This document shows, in pieces, positions 1-6,507 of a DNA stretch of 13,495 nt (positions are counted from its first letter, which is position 1; each line of letters starts with the position of its first letter). This DNA is from Lysobacterales bacterium. GTDB taxonomy: Bacteria; Pseudomonadota; Gammaproteobacteria; Xanthomonadales; SZUA-36. Under the pieces are notes generated by a model. That model was not told where the DNA came from. It saw only the letters and a program-made list of their open reading frames with translations, and searched no databases. The position numbers and the translations under genes are program-made. The stretch lies in contig JAPHTE010000191.1 of the NCBI GenBank assembly GCA_026196445.1, positions 1-13,495 of the forward strand, read 5' to 3'.

Positions 1-740
1 GGATCAACGACACCTGAAAGCACAACGGCCGCGCAGTCAATTTTATCCGTCACCTGGGGAATGTCCTCCAACGGCATATCCGCACCGAGCATCACCGGGT
101 GGACACCGGATTCGTTCAGGGTCAGCGCGAGCAACAGGAGACCCGTCTCGTGTCTTTCACCCGGCAAACAAGCCATCAGAATTTTCTTGCCCGATGAGTT
201 CCTGTTTCTGTGATGAAACCTGGCACCCAGCTTGTTACGCATGTAGAAGGCAAAAAAGTGTTCCTCAGCAACCGTGCCCAACCCCGACTCCCACCTTTGA
301 CCAAGCTCTACCAGCAATGGTCTCAACAATTTTCGAGTGACCGTGCCGATGTCATAGTAGGTGAGTGCCTCGCTGTACACGATATCCAGCGCTTCCTCGT
401 CAAAACGTATCACGGCTGCAAGCATGCCATCCAGGAAACGGTGCCAAATGTCCTGCTGGCTATCCTCGCCGTCGGATTCTTCACTCCTGGATTCCAGGTA
501 GGCCTTGACCTGGCCGATGCGCATACCCCGGTCCAGGAGCCCGACTACCTTGTTGATCAGGTCGATATGTTCCTGGGTATACAAGCGGTGACCGCTTTCC
601 TTGCGTTCCGGGACGATCAGGCCATACCGCTTTTCCCAGGCTCTGAGGGTAATGACGTTAACACCGGTCATCAGGGACACTGTGCGGATCGGGTACCGCG
701 CGCCCGATGGCTCTTTGACAGGTTGCTGTTGGCTCTCCAT
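1..740 (-). CDS. MerR-family B12-binding transcriptional regulator, CarH/LitR photoreceptor type (partial)
   Basis: The gene starts with ATG at 740, preceded by GGAG six bases upstream, and runs off the left edge after 246 codons. Residues 16-85 are a MerR winged helix: YPIRTVSLMTGV, then the family signature TLRAWEKRYGL and HRLYTQEHI. Residues 95-175 are the helical cap of methionine-synthase-type cobalamin proteins. The cap carries W150-x9-E160-H161, the Wx9EH motif that CarH proteins use to cover adenosylcobalamin. Residues 186 onward begin the Rossmann-like B12 domain with E195-R-H197-E-T-G, matching the E/DxHxxG motif whose histidine is the lower cobalt ligand. In characterised CarH/LitR proteins the dark AdoCbl tetramer represses DNA and light breaks it apart. 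Here the residue after the Trp is Glu151, where Thermus CarH has His132. The last part of the B12 domain lies outside the window. Family assignment is firm; light sensing is inferred. Confidence 0.93.
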   Translation of the reverse strand, partial: MESQQQPVKEPSGARYPIRTVSLMTGVNVITLRAWEKRYGLIVPERKESGHRLYTQEHIDLINKVVGLLDRGMRIGQVKAYLESRSEESDGEDSQQDIWHRFLDGMLAAVIRFDEEALDIVYSEALTYYDIGTVTRKLLRPLLVELGQRWESGLGTVAEEHFFAFYMRNKLGARFHHRNRNSSGKKILMACLPGERHETGLLLLALTLNESGVHPVMLGADMPLEDIPQVTDKIDCAAVVLSGVVD

Positions 741-784
741 TAAATACTCCGGTGTCGGGGCCCGTTCAATGGCCTGGATATTCT

Positions 785-802
785 GATACAAATATTATAC
801 AT
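785..802 (-). promoter_or_regulatory. Promoter -10 and candidate operator of the MerR/B12 regulator
   Basis: On the minus strand 799-794 reads TATAAT, a perfect sigma70 -10 box that would give a transcript start about 47 bases before the ATG at 740. No good -35 is visible at 17 bases. On the plus strand TACA occurs at 787-790 and again at 798-801, exactly 11 bp apart and covering the -10. Thermus CarH binds 11-bp direct repeats of the form TnTACA. The second copy (TATACA) matches that form fully and the first (GATACA) has one mismatch. Binding here would block RNA polymerase, so the regulator may repress itself. The -10 is seen; the operator role is inference. Confidence 0.5.
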
Positions 803-933
803 CGAAACGTCGCCCGACGCTTCACTATTGTTCCCGGGGACCCACATTGTTTCGTCAAAATGCGGTTCATTTGAATTCTCCCGGCACCACGCAGAAACTA
901 ACTTGTGAATTATTTCCTGATCTCTTGTAGTGA

Positions 934-964
934 ATCCATGTCCGTTCCGACTAACCTATATAAA
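934..964 (+). promoter_or_regulatory. Weak candidate promoter of the sigma-factor operon
   Basis: The AT-rich TATATAAA at 957-964 sits 27-34 bases before the ATG at 991 and could act as a -10 box. No convincing -35 is present at the right distance, so activation by another factor or by the ECF sigma itself is possible. I see no clear ECF-type GGAAC promoter element. It is listed because some promoter must lie in this divergent spacer. Confidence 0.25.
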
Positions 965-990
965 ACAAGACGAAAATCCTGATTATTGCA

Positions 991-1491
991 ATGCCTGATA
1001 AAACCGATATCGAAACCTTCCTGGCACAGGTTGAATCGCATCAGAATATCGTTCACAAAACGAGTTTCCTTTACTCTCAATCAACCAGCGACCGGGAAGA
1101 TCTCAAACAGGAGATATTGCTCCAGTTGTGGAAATCGTTTCCTTCTTTTGAAAAACGCTCCAACTTCTCCACCTGGATGTACCGCGTTGCCCTGAACACG
1201 GCCATTTCGTTCAAGCGGAAAAACAGTTCCGGCTTGCGACAAACCGGGAGTGACCCTGAACAAACCGCCAAGGCGCAACAGCCCGCCAACTCTGACGATT
1301 TACGTGACCTGCACCGTGCGATCGCCAAACTCAGCAAGATCGAGAAAGCAATCATCATGCAATGGCTGGACGAACGCAGTTACGAGGAGATCGCCGACAC
1401 CATGGGTATGAGCGTCAAAAACGTCAGTGTGCGCCTGGTACGAATCAGGAACAGGCTTGGCCAACTGGTCACGGAGGGTGATCAAACATGA
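991..1491 (+). CDS. ECF-type RNA polymerase sigma factor
   Basis: This is a 166-residue sigma70-family factor of the extracytoplasmic-function group. Sigma region 2 spans about residues 10-78. It includes DREDLKQEILLQLW (core polymerase contact) and NFSTWMYRVALNTAISFKRK, the usual -10 recognition helix. Region 4 spans about 105-160, with YEEIADTMGMSVKNVSVRL as the helix-turn-helix that reads the -35. The loop between them (79-104) is polar and replaces region 3, as usual in ECF factors. No additional sensory domain is present. No clear Shine-Dalgarno precedes the ATG, so initiation may be weak. The stop overlaps the next start as ATGA, so the downstream membrane protein is translationally coupled. 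The gene is divergent from the MerR/B12 regulator, which may control it. Family certain; target promoters unknown. Confidence 0.93.
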   Translation: MPDKTDIETFLAQVESHQNIVHKTSFLYSQSTSDREDLKQEILLQLWKSFPSFEKRSNFSTWMYRVALNTAISFKRKNSSGLRQTGSDPEQTAKAQQPANSDDLRDLHRAIAKLSKIEKAIIMQWLDERSYEEIADTMGMSVKNVSVRLVRIRNRLGQLVTEGDQT

Positions 1492-2210
1492 ACGAATTCA
1501 ACCTGGAAAAGTACCGGTCTGCATGGAATGGCGGTGCCATCGAGTTAAACGAGAGCCTGACCGCGGATGAGATCAGGTCGTTACTGAACAAAGAGTCATT
1601 GACCATATCCCAGCTGTTCCACCGCGGATTGGCCCTGGACCTGGTAATCAAGTCCATATTCCTGCCAGCCCTTGCCATGCTGCTGGTGCTGTTCAGCGAT
1701 GGAACCACGATCCAATGGGTAAACACCTGTGTACTGGCGATTGTCGCCTTCCTGGCCTTTTTCCAGTGGAAGACGCTACAGGCCATACCGGGTCCCGGTG
1801 TACTCAGCAACACGCTGCGCGACTACCTTGCAGACATCACGCATTTTTACCGGCACCGCTACATCTGGGCCGTATGTGTCAACGCTCTGACCGCGCCGTT
1901 GGTTTTCTACACCGGAAGCCAGTACTACACCTATCTCAAGTATGGCGGCCTGCGTCCACTGGATACGACCGACCTCGCCGTGTTCGGCCTGTTCCTGTTG
2001 CTGGCGTTCGGGATCGGCCTGGCCGCCCACATGTGGCAATTCCGCTTCCACATACGCGAGCTCGAGTCGTGCCTGCATGATATGGACGCCCTGACTGTCG
2101 CCCTGAAGCAAGCCGGCAAGCGGGCCTTTCAAAGACAACAATCCCGGCTCGTCGCCATTACCCTGGCCTTTCTGGGCCTGCTGGTTCTGGCATATTTCGT
2201 GTTTATCTGA
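1488..2210 (+). CDS. Five-helix membrane protein coupled to the ECF sigma factor; candidate anti-sigma factor
   Basis: This 240-residue protein starts with ATG at 1488, overlapping the sigma-factor stop by four bases, with GGAGG at 1473-1477 as ribosome binding site. Residues 1-45 are polar and contain a short amphipathic stretch (NESLTADEIRSLLNKESL). Five hydrophobic segments follow, at about 49-70, 77-95, 125-143, 162-182 and 220-240. A basic, amphipathic stretch (about 186-219) lies before the last helix. I do not recognise a named domain, and there is no zinc-binding HxxxCxxC motif of classical anti-sigma factors. Position and coupling to an ECF sigma gene are what suggest that the cytoplasmic N terminus sequesters the sigma factor. 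It could equally be a target-gene product. Existence as a gene is strongly supported; function is inference. Confidence 0.85.
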   Translation: MNEFNLEKYRSAWNGGAIELNESLTADEIRSLLNKESLTISQLFHRGLALDLVIKSIFLPALAMLLVLFSDGTTIQWVNTCVLAIVAFLAFFQWKTLQAIPGPGVLSNTLRDYLADITHFYRHRYIWAVCVNALTAPLVFYTGSQYYTYLKYGGLRPLDTTDLAVFGLFLLLAFGIGLAAHMWQFRFHIRELESCLHDMDALTVALKQAGKRAFQRQQSRLVAITLAFLGLLVLAYFVFI

Positions 2211-2322
2211 TGTGCCGGTAACTTCCATCACGCAGCTCAACCCGTAGGCGTCGACAACTGCTACACTGCGCTTGAAAAAGCAACGGAACAGCGCCCCGTC
2301 AATCACCCACCTGCAGCACTGG

Positions 2323-3510
2323 ATGAAAAACAAACGCAACAACCCCGAATACCTACTGGCCCTGATGGCGGTCGCAGCCACGCTGTCATTTTCGGTATGG
2401 CAGGTTTTGTTGAACAACTTCGCCGTCGAACAAGTCGCTTTCACGGGTCGTGAAATTGGTATCCTGCAAAGCCTCAGGGAGGTGCCGGGTTTCCTGGCCT
2501 TCACGGTCGTCTTTGTGCTGTTGCTGGTGCGCGAGCAAAAACTGGCCCTGTTTTCGGTGGGCCTGCTGGGCGCCGGCGTAGCGCTCACGGGCTGGCTGCC
2601 CAGCGTGTATGGTTTTTATTTCACCACTGTGTTGATGTCCACCGGCTTCCATTATTTTTACACGGTACAACAGTCCCTGACGTTGCAGTGGATCGATACC
2701 GACCGGGCCCCTGTTGTGATGGGCCGCCTTTCCTCGGTTTCATCTATTGCCGCGTTGATCGCCTTCAGCAGCGTTTGGTTGAGCCTTCACTTTCTCGATG
2801 TTGATTACCGTTGGCTTTACCTGGTGGGCGGCGCCATCTCGGTCCTGCTGGTCGTCGGCGCCTGGCTGTGGTTCCCGTATTTCCAGCAGTCGGTACCACA
2901 GAGAAAGCAATTGCTGATGCGCAGACGTTACTGGTTGTTTTACGCGTTGATATTTATGAGTGGCGCCCGACGGCAGATTTTCATGGTCTTTGCCGGCTTC
3001 TTGATGGTGCAGAAGTTTGGCTTTTCCGCTGCCAATATCGCCCTACTATTCCTCGTCAACCACGTGATCAATACATTCGCCGCGCCCCGAATCGGCAAGT
3101 TGATCGCCCGTTTTGGCGAGCGCAGGATGATGCATGTCGAGTACACCGGTTTGATCATCATTTTCACGGCTTATGCCTTCGTGCAAACGACGTGGGTCGC
3201 TGCCACGCTTTATATCCTCGATCACATCCTGTTCGCGATGGCTATCGCCATCAAGAGTTACTTCCAGAAGATTGCCGACCCTGCGGATATTGCCTCGACC
3301 GCCGGTGTGTCGTTTACTATCAACCACATCGCGGCAGTCGTGATTCCGGCCAGTTTCGGTATCGTCTGGTTGTATTCCCCCTCAACTGTGTTTCTGGCTG
3401 GAACCGCCATGGCGATGATCTCGTGGCTGCTGGCGCGGATGGTGCCCTACCATCCGAAACCGGGTAACGAGATCAAATATGTACCCAGGCGCGTTTTGAA
3501 GGGGGTTTAA
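2323..3510 (+). CDS. MFS transporter, 12-helix, substrate unknown
   Basis: This is a 395-residue major facilitator superfamily protein made almost entirely of hydrophobic helices, compatible with two six-helix halves. The first helix follows a short basic N terminus (MKNKRNNPEYLL). The central cytoplasmic loop is basic (VPQRKQLLMRRRY, about residues 190-205) and joins the halves. The loop GKLIARFGERRMM in the second half resembles the MFS A-motif. I chose ATG 2323. A TTG at 2272 in the same frame would add 17 polar residues, and neither start has a strong Shine-Dalgarno; a TAG at 2245 limits the frame upstream. The gene lies 112 bases after the membrane-protein stop and may belong to the sigma-factor operon. 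The substrate cannot be read from the sequence. Confidence 0.88.
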   Translation: MKNKRNNPEYLLALMAVAATLSFSVWQVLLNNFAVEQVAFTGREIGILQSLREVPGFLAFTVVFVLLLVREQKLALFSVGLLGAGVALTGWLPSVYGFYFTTVLMSTGFHYFYTVQQSLTLQWIDTDRAPVVMGRLSSVSSIAALIAFSSVWLSLHFLDVDYRWLYLVGGAISVLLVVGAWLWFPYFQQSVPQRKQLLMRRRYWLFYALIFMSGARRQIFMVFAGFLMVQKFGFSAANIALLFLVNHVINTFAAPRIGKLIARFGERRMMHVEYTGLIIIFTAYAFVQTTWVAATLYILDHILFAMAIAIKSYFQKIADPADIASTAGVSFTINHIAAVVIPASFGIVWLYSPSTVFLAGTAMAMISWLLARMVPYHPKPGNEIKYVPRRVLKGV

Positions 3511-3523
3511 GGCGCCAATTGCC

Positions 3524-3545
3524 CGGCTCTGACCAGTTCAGGCCG
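3524..3545. terminator. Weak hairpin between convergent transporter genes
   Basis: CGGC-T-CTGA at 3524-3532 can pair with TCAGGCCG at 3538-3545, an eight-base-pair stem with one bulged T and a five-base loop. It fills the gap between the two facing stop codons (3510 and 3547), where a bidirectional terminator is expected. There is no clear T-run on either side, so it is only a candidate. Confidence 0.3.
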
Positions 3546-3546
3546 A

Positions 3547-4974
3547 TTACTTGTCTATTCCCTTGCGTACCCATCTTCCTGCTGCGACCAGCATGATCGG
3601 GCTGGTGATTGCGATCAGGCCGTATATCAGCCACATCGTCTCGGTGTTCAGCGGGCCCTCCGCCGGACAGTAGATGTCCATCATGCGCCCCGTGTACCAA
3701 CCGGCGATAAACTTGATCATGAACCACGGCAGGTTGGCAAAAGCGATGTAGGCGCCGGTCTGCCCCTCGGGTGCGAGTTCCGCTGCGTACTGCAGGAAAC
3801 GCGGCTGCCACATCGCTTCGCCGATCGAGAACAACACCAGGTAGGCCATCAGCAACCAGAAACTTGGGCCCAGCACGAAGAAAAAGGTCGGCAACGCCGA
3901 GACCACTGATCCAATGATCATCATTTTGTACACCGGCACCTTGCGCGTCATGGCCGTTATGATCGGCACGCCGAGCACAATTATCAGCGGGTTGGAGACG
4001 TTGACGATCATTTCCATGTTGTTGGCTACGACCTCGGAAAACGCGCGGGTCACGTATTGCGGCATGACCAGGAACTGGTAAGCGAACAGGGTCTGAACCG
4101 GCATCAGTGCGAAGATGAAGAACATGAACCGGGCATTCGACAATGGGCTTTGCTTGAGCCAGTTGAGTGCGCCAACCAGCGGATTGCTGGCCTTGATTGC
4201 CAGACCTGCTTTTTCTTCTTCCTCGTCTGAACCAGCCTGCTCAGCTTCACGTTCGACCTTGGGGGTAAAAAAGAACAACAAGCCCAACAGCATCAAAACG
4301 TTGACGCCAACGCAGAACCACATGACACCCTCGATACCGAAACCGTCAATGTTGACAACATCGCCGATGTGCAGCCCCGACCTGATACGCGACGATGCGA
4401 AACCGATGAATACGATACCCAGGTTCATACCGGCATACAGCAGGCCGTAACCCATGGCGGCCGTATCCTTGTCCGAGAATTTGCGGACACCGGCGTAAGA
4501 TGCCGGTTGCATGAAGCCGTTGCCTGCCGCAGCCAGCAGCAATCCACCGAAGACGACCGCCAGCAGCAGGCCGGAGTCTACCGGCAAAATATGTGGCGCG
4601 AGTGGTAAAGCTGCGCGGCCGATAATATACAGCGCCGCCGAAACCAACAGGGATTTGCGCACCCCCAGCTTGTCCGATATCGGACCGAACACCAGCATGA
4701 ATCCGGTGATCAGCGCCATGTAGGCGGACACGATCTTGTGCCCGGAATCGTCCGTCATACCAAGGATGTCATGGAAGTACATCGCCAACAGCGTCAGCAT
4801 GCCGAAATAGGCGACACCGTCCAGCCAGTAGATGTAATTGGTATACCAGAACCCTTTTGGCGCACCCTTCAGGGCGCGGAACGACGTGACCAGTTCAGTA
4901 AATGGGTTGGGGATGCCTGTAGTTTCTGTTGAGCCAGCGGCTTCAGTGCCAGAAGATTCAGTATTATCAGCCAT
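3547..4974 (-). CDS. MFS transporter resembling the POT (oligopeptide:proton symporter) family
   Basis: This is a 475-residue inner-membrane protein starting at ATG 4974, with AGGA six bases upstream. A polar N terminus of about 40 residues (Ser/Thr/Glu rich) precedes the first helix. Helix 1 (YWLDGVAYFGMLTLLAMYF, about 49-67) is laid out like POT helix 1. The A-motif-like loop GPISDKLGVRKS lies at 97-108, and GNGFMQPA (151-158) plus YAGMNLG (180-186) resemble the conserved POT segments around helices 4 and 5. An acidic cytoplasmic linker (about 236-262) separates the two halves. True POT proteins carry ExxER on helix 1 for proton coupling. Here the equivalent stretch reads YWLDGVAY, without those charges except one Asp. 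The substrate may therefore not be a peptide, and coupling may differ. Family at MFS level is certain, POT relationship likely, substrate unknown. Confidence 0.88.
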   Translation of the reverse strand: MADNTESSGTEAAGSTETTGIPNPFTELVTSFRALKGAPKGFWYTNYIYWLDGVAYFGMLTLLAMYFHDILGMTDDSGHKIVSAYMALITGFMLVFGPISDKLGVRKSLLVSAALYIIGRAALPLAPHILPVDSGLLLAVVFGGLLLAAAGNGFMQPASYAGVRKFSDKDTAAMGYGLLYAGMNLGIVFIGFASSRIRSGLHIGDVVNIDGFGIEGVMWFCVGVNVLMLLGLLFFFTPKVEREAEQAGSDEEEEKAGLAIKASNPLVGALNWLKQSPLSNARFMFFIFALMPVQTLFAYQFLVMPQYVTRAFSEVVANNMEMIVNVSNPLIIVLGVPIITAMTRKVPVYKMMIIGSVVSALPTFFFVLGPSFWLLMAYLVLFSIGEAMWQPRFLQYAAELAPEGQTGAYIAFANLPWFMIKFIAGWYTGRMMDIYCPAEGPLNTETMWLIYGLIAITSPIMLVAAGRWVRKGIDK

Positions 4975-5013
4975 GCTTGATCCTGTTTATTCGTATTTTG
5001 GAAAGCAGACTCA

Positions 5014-5040
5014 AGTATATTCGAATACCGGGGTTTCCAA
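5014..5040 (-). promoter_or_regulatory. Candidate promoter of the POT-like transporter
   Basis: On the minus strand TATACT (5019-5014) and TTGGAA (5040-5035) resemble -10 and -35 boxes, but the spacer is only 15 bases. A perfect ten-base palindrome, TATTCGAATA at 5018-5027, overlaps the upstream edge of the -10 and could be an operator. The predicted start would lie about 32 bases before the ATG at 4974. Confidence 0.25.
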
Positions 5041-5043
5041 TAC

Positions 5044-5098
5044 GGGGCCAGGTTCATTTATTTTTTCAGATCACAAATAATTAATGAACCTGACTCCC
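5044..5098. repeat. Inverted repeat of the CAGGTTCATT family, copy 1
   Basis: GGGGCCAGGTTCATTTA at 5044-5060 faces TTAATGAACCTGACTCCC at 5081-5098 across about 20 A/T-rich bases. The shared core CAGGTTCATT is perfect in both arms and the ends differ by a few bases. The same arm occurs at 10588-10632 and, as a single arm, near 7445. The right arm forms the last codons and stop of the YD-repeat gene. The layout resembles REP/BIME-like elements or the ends of a small transposable element; no transposase is present. Confidence 0.7.
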
Positions 5099-6343
5099 AT
5101 TCGATATTGGGTCGTAATCGAAAGAATAAGTCTGGGTCATGCCGTTGCTGAAAACCCAGTGGAAACGCAGCACGTTGCCGTGTTCATCGGTTTCGATATC
5201 AAGTTCAGCTTCATTACCGTCCAGCCCCGTAAATTTTCCGCCGTCGATGTGCCCCCAGCTGTCGTAATTAAAAGTCAGCTCACCATTCAACCAGAAATCC
5301 ATGTTGCGGTAAGTAGCCCCCACCAGACGACCCAGGCGGTCATACGCGTACTTTTCAAGGCCTTCTTCACCGGTAGATTGTTTGAATGTCTTACCCGTCA
5401 GGCGCGAAGCGCCGTCGTAGCTGTACACGAAACCCGCCGTGCGGCCATCGTGGTAAACCCGGCGGGAAGAAACCAGGTCGCCAACGTCATCGAAGACATA
5501 GGCGGTCTCCGTCTTGAGCCCGTCGGAACGCTCGAACACCTTCTTCAGCAAACGGCCCTCGTCATCGTAGGTATAGAACGAAGGCCCGCCACCCTGCATA
5601 TTGAAATCATAGTTCTCACCCGTCACGCGATAGCGAGTGTTCATCATAAGCAACGGACTCGAGGCGCTGAAAACCATTTCCGGAACCGGCTCATATTCAT
5701 AGCTGAAAGTCTGGCTCCACCGGCCGCCGCCCAGGTCCCAGGTTTCGCTTTGCAGGCGGCCGTCGTCACCATAGACATAACGGATCACACCGAACGGCTT
5801 GTCATCGCGTGTGATGGTGGCGGCGCTCAAACGTCCATCCTCATATTGGTATCGAATGAAGCCGTTGAACCAGCCGCGGAATTTCCGGCACTCGGCGGTC
5901 AGCAGCTGGCCGGATTCATTCCACCTGAAGTCGGCATACCCACCGATACCGTCCGATCGCGTGAAGGATTCTTTGACAACCCGCCCGGCGGCGTCGTGTT
6001 CGAAGCGCTGGGTTGATATCAGGCCGTCTGAAAACTCGCGGTATTTCTCCGCCAGCTTGCCCTGATCATCGTAAACGTAGTAATTGGCGGAATATCGACT
6101 GCGGTCGAGCAGAAACCAGGTGCCCGTCCCCATGACCCCGTCACGCCGGTAGTGGTAAACCGACAGCCCCTGCTCTCCGTCCGTATTGGTGTAACCCATT
6201 CGGGCCAGGCGGACATCGTCGTACCGTGGAAGAAACTGTGCCAGAGCATTCGTTTGCATGCCTGCGGCCACTAGCACCATAAAGATAACAGTCAGCCGAC
6301 CGGTAAGCCTGGAACGCTGCACATTAGCTGAAAAAGAATTCAC
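5081..6343 (-). CDS. Exported YD-repeat (Rhs-like) protein without toxin tip
   Basis: The start is GTG at 6343, chosen because AAGGAG lies at 6357-6352, eight bases upstream. The 420-residue product has a signal peptide (basic RSRLTGR, hydrophobic VIFMVLVAAG, cleavage probably after ALA at residue 35). The rest is about eleven tandem YD-type units of roughly 30 residues, with cores such as YYVYDDQGKLAEK, YVYGDDGRLQSE, YTYDDEGRLLKK, YSYDGASRLTGK and YAYDRLGRLVGA. YD repeats form the beta-spiral shell of Rhs and teneurin proteins. Here there is no Rhs core motif, no variable C-terminal toxin and no immunity gene beside it. It is therefore probably a free periplasmic or surface beta-rich protein, perhaps binding polysaccharide. 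The last residues (GSQVH) are encoded inside the inverted repeat at 5081-5098, so the natural C terminus may have been replaced. Function unknown. Confidence 0.86.
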   Translation of the reverse strand: MNSFSANVQRSRLTGRLTVIFMVLVAAGMQTNALAQFLPRYDDVRLARMGYTNTDGEQGLSVYHYRRDGVMGTGTWFLLDRSRYSANYYVYDDQGKLAEKYREFSDGLISTQRFEHDAAGRVVKESFTRSDGIGGYADFRWNESGQLLTAECRKFRGWFNGFIRYQYEDGRLSAATITRDDKPFGVIRYVYGDDGRLQSETWDLGGGRWSQTFSYEYEPVPEMVFSASSPLLMMNTRYRVTGENYDFNMQGGGPSFYTYDDEGRLLKKVFERSDGLKTETAYVFDDVGDLVSSRRVYHDGRTAGFVYSYDGASRLTGKTFKQSTGEEGLEKYAYDRLGRLVGATYRNMDFWLNGELTFNYDSWGHIDGGKFTGLDGNEAELDIETDEHGNVLRFHWVFSNGMTQTYSFDYDPISNGSQVH

Positions 6344-6351
6344 TGTGCTGA

Positions 6352-6357
6352 CTCCTT
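6352..6357 (-). promoter_or_regulatory. Ribosome binding site deciding the GTG start of the YD-repeat gene
   Basis: On the minus strand AAGGAG ends eight bases before GTG at 6343-6341. No other start codon in the frame near the signal peptide has such a site, so the GTG start is favoured over the internal ATG that would begin at the hydrophobic core. Confidence 0.75.
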
Positions 6358-6507
6358 GCAGGTCCGGTGCAAGGATAATTCCCTACTGGCCATCACACCA
6401 TTCACAGTCGACAGAATGAACGCAAAACAAGACAGATCACGGGTGCAACCGGCTGCTGGGATTGAACTACTGTTCACAGCCTTATATAACCGCCTGGGTC
6501 GGACGCC

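Noticed and set aside
1776..2588. Minus-strand open frame of 270 codons opposite the membrane protein and transporter
   Set aside because: It is antisense to two membrane-protein genes and its translation is Arg/Pro/Gln rich without structure, as expected from a shadow frame.
5084..6016. Long plus-strand open frame of 310 codons opposite the YD-repeat gene
   Set aside because: It lies wholly antisense to a gene with signal peptide, ribosome site and clear repeats; its product has no recognisable domain and its start is inside the inverted repeat.
5081..6343. Rhs toxin with immunity gene
   Set aside because: The protein has no Rhs core motif or variable C-terminal domain, and the gene after its stop is a transporter, not a small immunity protein.
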